DNA from: Styela clava
Lineage: Eukaryota; Chordata; Ascidiacea; Stolidobranchia; Styelidae
Direction of reading: 5' to 3'
NCBI RefSeq assembly: GCF_964204865.1
Contig: NC_135257.1
Coordinates: 9,694,151-9,758,150, forward strand
Length of the DNA stretch: 64,000 bases
Both the position numbers and the translations under genes were made by a program. The notes beneath the pieces were generated by a model, which was not told where the DNA came from, did no database searches, and was given only the letters and a program-made list of their open reading frames with translations. Below, one piece after another: positions 58,325 to 64,000 of the stretch; the stretch's first letter is position 1; the number at the start of each line of letters is the position of its first letter.

Positions 58325-58437
58325 GGCGCTCCCGAAGTATGTGCATCAAGATGACGCGCAACCTGAACCCTAACCTGGTACAACTACTATGTTCAGGTTG
58401 TGCGCCATCTTGGTGCACATACTTCTGGAGGTCCTCT
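58325..58437. mobile_element. Palindromic MITE (family B)
   Basis: GCTCCCGAAGTATGTGCATC..AACCTGAACCC pairs with GTTCAGGTTGTGCGCCATCT then TGGTGCACATACTTCTGGAG. The 113-bp unit is nearly a complete hairpin. Confidence 0.75.
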
Positions 58438-60081
58438 CTCTAGTCTGGGAAGATTCAGAGAAATATGACAATTATCAAGGGCTTGCACTCCAACGCGGTT
58501 ATTAATTTAGGTTCAAATAAATATATATAGCTTTATTAATCTGTCAGCCAAAAAAAAAGATGTAAATGAATTTAATGGAGGCAAAAATACAATGAACGGA
58601 CACAATATTTGTCGGTAAAGACTAGGGGGAGCGATATATACGATAATCTAAATCAGTTACCTGCATATTCACTGTAGTATTGCATAATATTCACAGTTTT
58701 TGGATGAGTATAGGTCAGGGGATGGACGGGACTTGGATTCAGTTCGGATCCACGAATTTTTTTGACTCTGATTTGAGTTCACGTCATTTTGTCGAGTCCT
58801 TGTCGAGCTACGTTATGTATATTTACCCCTGTAAAGATCCGTACGTTCTGTCGTACCATATCAGCTTAGTAATTTTAATTTGATAATAAAACATCCTTTT
58901 TGGTATATATATATGAACAAAATAGTATGTGTTGGCGCAATGTATTTGAGTTTTCAGTTCGCGTGAAAATAAAACATCCCTATACCTCGAGTAAATATCC
59001 GCTAATTACCAGCTCCCAACCGCTGCAATTACGTTGTTCTGTTGTTTTTCTGTCTTCTCAATCACTTTTCCTAAGACGAAGTTGCGTCGGGTTATCACGC
59101 AATTTCTCTTCCGCCGTCATATTGCTGTTCGATAAGTGCGGCATTAATGGTCCGGCGACGTCTTGGCGCCGAGTAATCACACTTTTCGCTTCCGATTCAT
59201 CGCAAAAGCTCTCCGTCAAATCTCGCAAGATTCAGAAACCTAAAAATCGGCACGCGTGCTTTTTCTGTTCTGCATGCTGCATAAAAGGTTATAACAGTCA
59301 GGATCAGTATAATATTCTAGGGATTTGCATCGACATCCAGTAAGATATGAACTTGTTGCGACTCTGCAGGTGGTCACGATACGCGCAACGCATGGGCGGC
59401 TGAGATCTTTTCCAGGTGATGCACAGCAAGATTTTGAGCCCGGTTCCAAGTTACCGACGACTTTGTCATTGTAATGTAAATTTATTTTGTTTGAGGCGTC
59501 GATCAACTACAGAGGGATTAATATGATGAAACCGATAAGACTGATGAAAAATAAAAGTTTTTTTTCTTTTGTTGTTGAACGGATCAGAGTGCAATATTCC
59601 TCGGATCAGTATATATTACATTAATACGTCATGTCCGAGTCATAACGGTATAACGCTCCATAAGCACGCTGTCGCATATGCATCAGTCATACGTGTATCT
59701 TGGAGGGGGGTCTATAGCGTAACTGTTTTTACTGCATCTCGCAACCTATCAGGGTTTCGAGCTCATCTTGCACATTAATTGCTCATATATATGCTTTTAT
59801 CATATCCCGCTCCATTACAGACCACTTTCCAAAGGTATATTCTAGCATATCTATCCACAATCGTAAAGAATCTCTATAACTATATGGTAAACTAGATATG
59901 AAACATTTTTGCGTCGACACTTTTCGAGGGGATGTTCACCAATTTTTTCTAGCTGGTCTTCTGCAATAGTACCCATACCCAATAAAAAGCACTTTGACGC
60001 ATTATGTAATGATTTCATAATTGACAGACATGCCCGTATGAAGATGTTATCGAGAAAAGAGCTGAAAACGAAGAAAAAAAC
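58438..60081. other. Intergenic, GC-richer island at 59000-59500
   Basis: The island carries overlapping open frames on both strands; one on the minus strand (59240-59506) is Cys-rich. None shows a recognisable family, signal peptide or splice-consistent continuation, so I do not call a gene. Confidence 0.4.
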
Positions 60082-62371
60082 ATGGTTGGGCAAAGGTCTT
60101 CGTGTATCCTTCAAGAACAAAATGCTCAAAAAGTGCTATTTATTAGGTTATCTGTCACAACAGAACACGTACAAGGGTATTGCAACAAACTGAAGGGGAT
60201 AATAAACAAACGTCATTATTATAAAACTATGAAAACTTATAAAACTATGAGACCAATTGTGCTAGTTGATTGCTTGACTGATCACTTCCCTATATTTTGC
60301 CAAACTGATTTGCATCATACGCTTCCCAAGCATGTTACAGACATGAAGCGAGATATGAAGCATTTCAACCCCGAAATATTTTTAAATGAAGCTCAAACTG
60401 TGTTTAATAGTGGGATTTTGCCCCCACAAATTGGAGTTGATAATTATAACACACTATTTGATGAATTTATCAACAAAATTGAATATTTAATTAATAAACA
60501 CGCCCCACTCAAAAAATTGAGTAGGAAAGATCGCCGGTTAATGCAAAAACCCTGGATCACCCCAGGTATGTTACGCTCCGCCAAAATTCGAGATAAATTG
60601 CACAAATCGTTATTTTTAAATGGCTCTGATGTTGAAAAGCGTCTGTATAAAAAGTATTCTAATACTCTGTCTCACATTAAAAATAGGGCCAAACATGACT
60701 ACTATGCTAAATGCTAACGATAACATTTGTAATCTTTCAATAAGTATTTTTCCCAAATCGGACCTTCTCTCGCTTCCGAGTTTTTTAGGTTTTTTAGGTA
60801 TTAGGTATTAGGTACGAGTTTTTTAGGTACCTAAATCCACCTAACAAATGTTCCTAGATGATACCACTCCTTCTGAGATTGCAATACCTATTGATTCTCT
60901 TTTAAGCGGAAAGGCTGAGGGCCATGATCATGTCCCCACTTACATGATCAAACTGTTGAAGACTATTATTAGCCCAATTCTATGTAGGTTATTCAACACT
61001 TCTATGTCTATAGGAATCTTTCCGAGCTATTTAAAAATTGCAAAAGTTGTGCCTGTGTATAAATCTGGTGAACAGGATAAAGTGTCAAATTATCGTCCTA
61101 TCTCAATTTTATCCTGCCTTTCGATTCTCTTTGAAAAATTATTGTTGAAAAGGTTAAATTCTTTTCTGGACAAACATTCAATTCTGAATAATGATCAATT
61201 TGGTTTTCGAAATGGCCACTGCACATCACATTCCATTCTTGACATTGTAAATATTATAATATTATAGAAGAGGGTTTAGTAGGCTGCAGTATATTTTTGG
61301 ACTTGAAAAAAGCTTTCGATACCGTAGATCATAGCATTCTAATAAGTAAATTGAACCACTATGGTGTCCTTTGCTAGTTATTTAGAAAATAGAAGTCAAT
61401 TTGTTTGCTTGACCGGTTTCGAATCCAGGAGAGAAAGTGTGTCTGTAGGCGTCCCACAGGGCTCAGTATTGGGACCAACGCTCTTTCTAGTCCATATAAA
61501 TGATATAATCAATGCCACCAGTGCTCTAATTAACCTATTCGCTGATGACACCTGTGCTACAACCTCTGCCGCAAATCTGGCAGACCTGGAACAATTAGTT
61601 AATAAGGAATTAGTTAATATATCTGACTGGCTTACTATAAATAAGCTGACAGTGAACCCTAAGAAGACACAAATCATGTTAATTAACTGCAGTGAAAACA
61701 CAGAAGCTTCAAGCTTTATTCCAAAATTCATTTTGAAAGATTCTGTATTGACTACCTGTAATTCGGTCAAGTATCTTGGTGTGACTTTGGATAGTAAAAT
61801 AAATTGGCATATGCATATTGACCAACTAGCGGGCAGGTTGTCCAGATCTATTGGTGCTATGACTAAATTAAGACGTTTTGTACCTAAACAGATATTAAGA
61901 ACAGTTTATTTGCTCTCTTTCATTTGCATCTTCAATATGGAATTGTGGCATGGGGATCGTCATGTAGTACTTATCTCAAAAGAATCTCGGTACTTCAGAA
62001 CCGTGCATTGAGGTTGATGATGGGGTTCGGTATTCGACAGAGTCTAGGACCAATCTACAAAAAAATGAACATTCTCAAAATTCCTGATTTGTATAAATTT
62101 GAAGTTGGGAAACTCATGTTTCAGTTTAAATTCGGTATGCTACCCATTGCTTTTGACAACTACTTCACCAATTGTAGGGACGTACATAGTTATAATACTC
62201 GCTCAGCTGGAGGAGGTTCTTATTTTGTTGAAAGGACTAAATCTAGTCTGGCACAAAAGTCTAAAAGTTGCTGGTCCAAACATTTGGAACAATATTCCTG
62301 ATTCAATCAAAGAATCCTCATATAGCAGCTTCAAGAATAAACTCATGAAGCATCTTATTAATACGTACTAA
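60082..62371 (+). pseudogene. Broken non-LTR retrotransposon (LINE) ORF2
   Basis: It starts inside the endonuclease end (DCLTDHFPIFCQTD, the SDH-type motif) and runs through a linker (KLSRKDRRLMQKPWITPGML) to the reverse transcriptase. RT motifs: [52 protein letters not shown] (first Asp), VGVPQGSVLGPTLFLVHIND, LFADDT (FADD rather than YADD) and LTVNPKKTQIM. A C-terminal part follows (AGPNIWNNIPDSIKESSYSSF). The frame is interrupted near 60717-60845 by a stop and a TTAGGTA-like tandem insert, and shifts near 61260, 61370, 61960 and 62270. It is CR1/L2-like in motif style, 5'-truncated and dead. Confidence 0.85.
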
Positions 62372-62429
62372 CACTATGATGATAGAATCCTTCAAAGGGT
62401 TCTGATTTTTTAGCACTGATGTTGTATCT

Positions 62430-64000
62430 TTCCTCCTCGTATTTTCATGATCATGCTGCTGTGTTCCAATATTGTCTTAACTATTTGCTTTTGAATGTAC
62501 TTCTGTATATTTATGCTTGCCTAACCAGTTATTAATTACCGGTAGTAAAACTCATACTGTTGTCATATTTATGCGTACCAAGTTCAGCTATTTCATTATG
62601 CCAATTTATATTGTTGATACGAATGAACTTTCATTGTTCTAAATATTGTCATAACTATTTGCAAACCAGCTATTTATTATTACAATTTATATCGTTTGCA
62701 CGTATGAACATTCAATGTTCCAAATATTGTCCTAATTATATACTCGTGTATGTACTTTTTTACATTTATGCGTACCCATTTCAGCTATTTTATTATGACA
62801 ATTTATATTGTTGGTATAATTGAACTTTCATTGTTCCAATTATTGTCTTAACTATTTGCAAATCAGCTAATTATTATGACAACTTTTATTGTTGGTACTA
62901 CTGAACCTTCAATGTTCCAAATATTGTCTTAACCATTTGCTTGTGTATGCACTTTTTTTTTATATCTATTGGTGCCAAACCAGCAATTTATTATTACAAC
63001 TTTCAAAGTTGCAAATATTGCATTAACTATTTGCCTGTGTATGTACTTCTTAACATTTATACATGCAAAACCAGCTATTTATTGCTAAAACTTATATTGA
63101 TGGTACGATTGAACTTTCAATGTTCCAAATATTGTCTCAACTATTTGCATTTGTACTTACTTCTTTACATTCATGCATTCCAAACCTGCTATTTATTATG
63201 ACAACTCATATCGTTCTGTACATTTATGCATGCCAAACCAGCTATTTAACTTTCAATGTTCCAATTTTGTCTCAACAAATTGCTTTGTATGTACTTCTCT
63301 ATATTTATGCGTACCAAACCAGCTATTTAATTTTCAATGTTCCAAATATTGTCTCAACTAATTGCACGTACCAAACTAGATATTTATTATCGAAACATAT
63401 ATTGTTGTTACAATTGAACTTCAATATTCCAAGTATAGTCTCAACAAATTGCTTTGTATGTACTTCTCTATATTTATGCATACCAAACCAGCTAATTATT
63501 ATTGAAACTTATATTATTGGTACGAATGAACTTTCAATGTTTCAAATATTGTCCTAACTATTTCTATGTACCTTTTACATCTATGCGTACCAAACCAGCT
63601 ATTTAACTTTCAATGTTCCAAATATTGTTTCAACTAATTGCCTTTGTATTTACTTTTTGAAAATTTGCATTCCAAACTAGATATTTATTATCAAAACTTA
63701 TATTGTTGTTACAATTGAACTTCAATATTCCAAGTATAGTCTCAACAAATTGCTTTGTATGTACTTCTCTATATTTATGCATACCAAACCAGCTAATTAT
63801 TATTGAAACTTATATTATTGGTACGAATGAACTTTCAATGTTTCAAATATTGTCCTAACTATTTCTATGTACCTTTTACATCTATGCGTACCAAACCAGC
63901 TATTTAACTTTCAATGTTCCAAATATTGTTTCAACTAATTGCCTTTGTATTTACTTCTTTACATATATTCATTCCAAACCTGCTATTTATTATGACTACT
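62430..64000. repeat. Irregular satellite continuing past the window
   Basis: Units spaced about 80-115 bp carry GTTCCAAATATTGTCTTAAC, TATTTGC, GTACTTCTxTAxATTTATGC, GTACCAAACCAGCTATTTA and TTATTATTGxxACTTATATT. A higher-order period of 301 bp is visible (TCAATATTCCAAGTATAGTC at 63421 and 63722). It starts directly after the LINE end. The ORFs here are low-complexity artefacts. Confidence 0.8.

Noticed and set aside
59000-59506. GC-richer patch with a Cys-rich minus-strand frame
   Set aside because: No family resemblance, no splice-consistent exons and overlapping frames on both strands; not enough to call a gene.
62560-63557. Tyr/Leu/Cys-rich ORFs resembling membrane proteins
   Set aside because: Translated satellite units; composition follows the AT-rich repeat.

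Overview
The window is a piece of animal nuclear DNA: AT-rich, with intron-split genes, GT..AG splice junctions and a dense, varied transposon load. Four host protein genes can be built exon by exon, and all are closest to bilaterian families. An invertebrate is likely, and the mix of hAT, FLYWCH-MULE and tRNA-SINE repeats is compatible with an invertebrate deuterostome such as a tunicate. The species cannot be fixed from the sequence alone.

Layout. 1-4062: a Mutator-like (MULE) element with a FLYWCH/MULE transposase ORF, flanked by long inverted arms made almost entirely of a 16-bp minisatellite. 5413-5667 (-): a single sulfotransferase-like exon with no recognisable remainder. 8925-10204: a hAT element with a transposase C-terminal remnant. 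10909-19379 (-): NCAPD3 (condensin II subunit D3), nine coding exons, with a 1.8-kb hAT element in one intron. 20.1-23.1 kb: LINE 3' ends, a second fold-back element with tandem-repeat arms, and a tRNA-derived SINE. 24236-26927: a short LTR retrotransposon with two 849-bp, almost identical LTRs. 29.5-34.1 kb: a hAT MITE and a 1.4-1.7-kb tandem segmental duplication. 34396-36273 (-): an intronless HAD+APH protein matching the N-terminal half of ACAD10 without its acyl-CoA dehydrogenase half. 36.4-39.5 kb: degenerate tandem repeats. 39661-43464: a hAT MITE and a nearly intact autonomous hAT. 44940-47689 (-): mitochondrial peroxiredoxin PRDX3, six exons. 48790-53121 (-): a CLK2-type LAMMER kinase, nine coding exons. 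54580-56697: a hAT element upstream of the kinase. 57.7-58.4 kb: palindromic MITEs with a nested insertion. 60.1-64 kb: a broken LINE followed by an irregular satellite.

All recognised host genes lie on the minus strand; nothing suggests they form a functional cluster. For six hAT elements both terminal inverted repeats and the 8-bp target-site duplications (TSDs) can be read directly, so their boundaries are exact. Gene models rest on reading splice sites and family conservation by eye; no transcript or database search was available.
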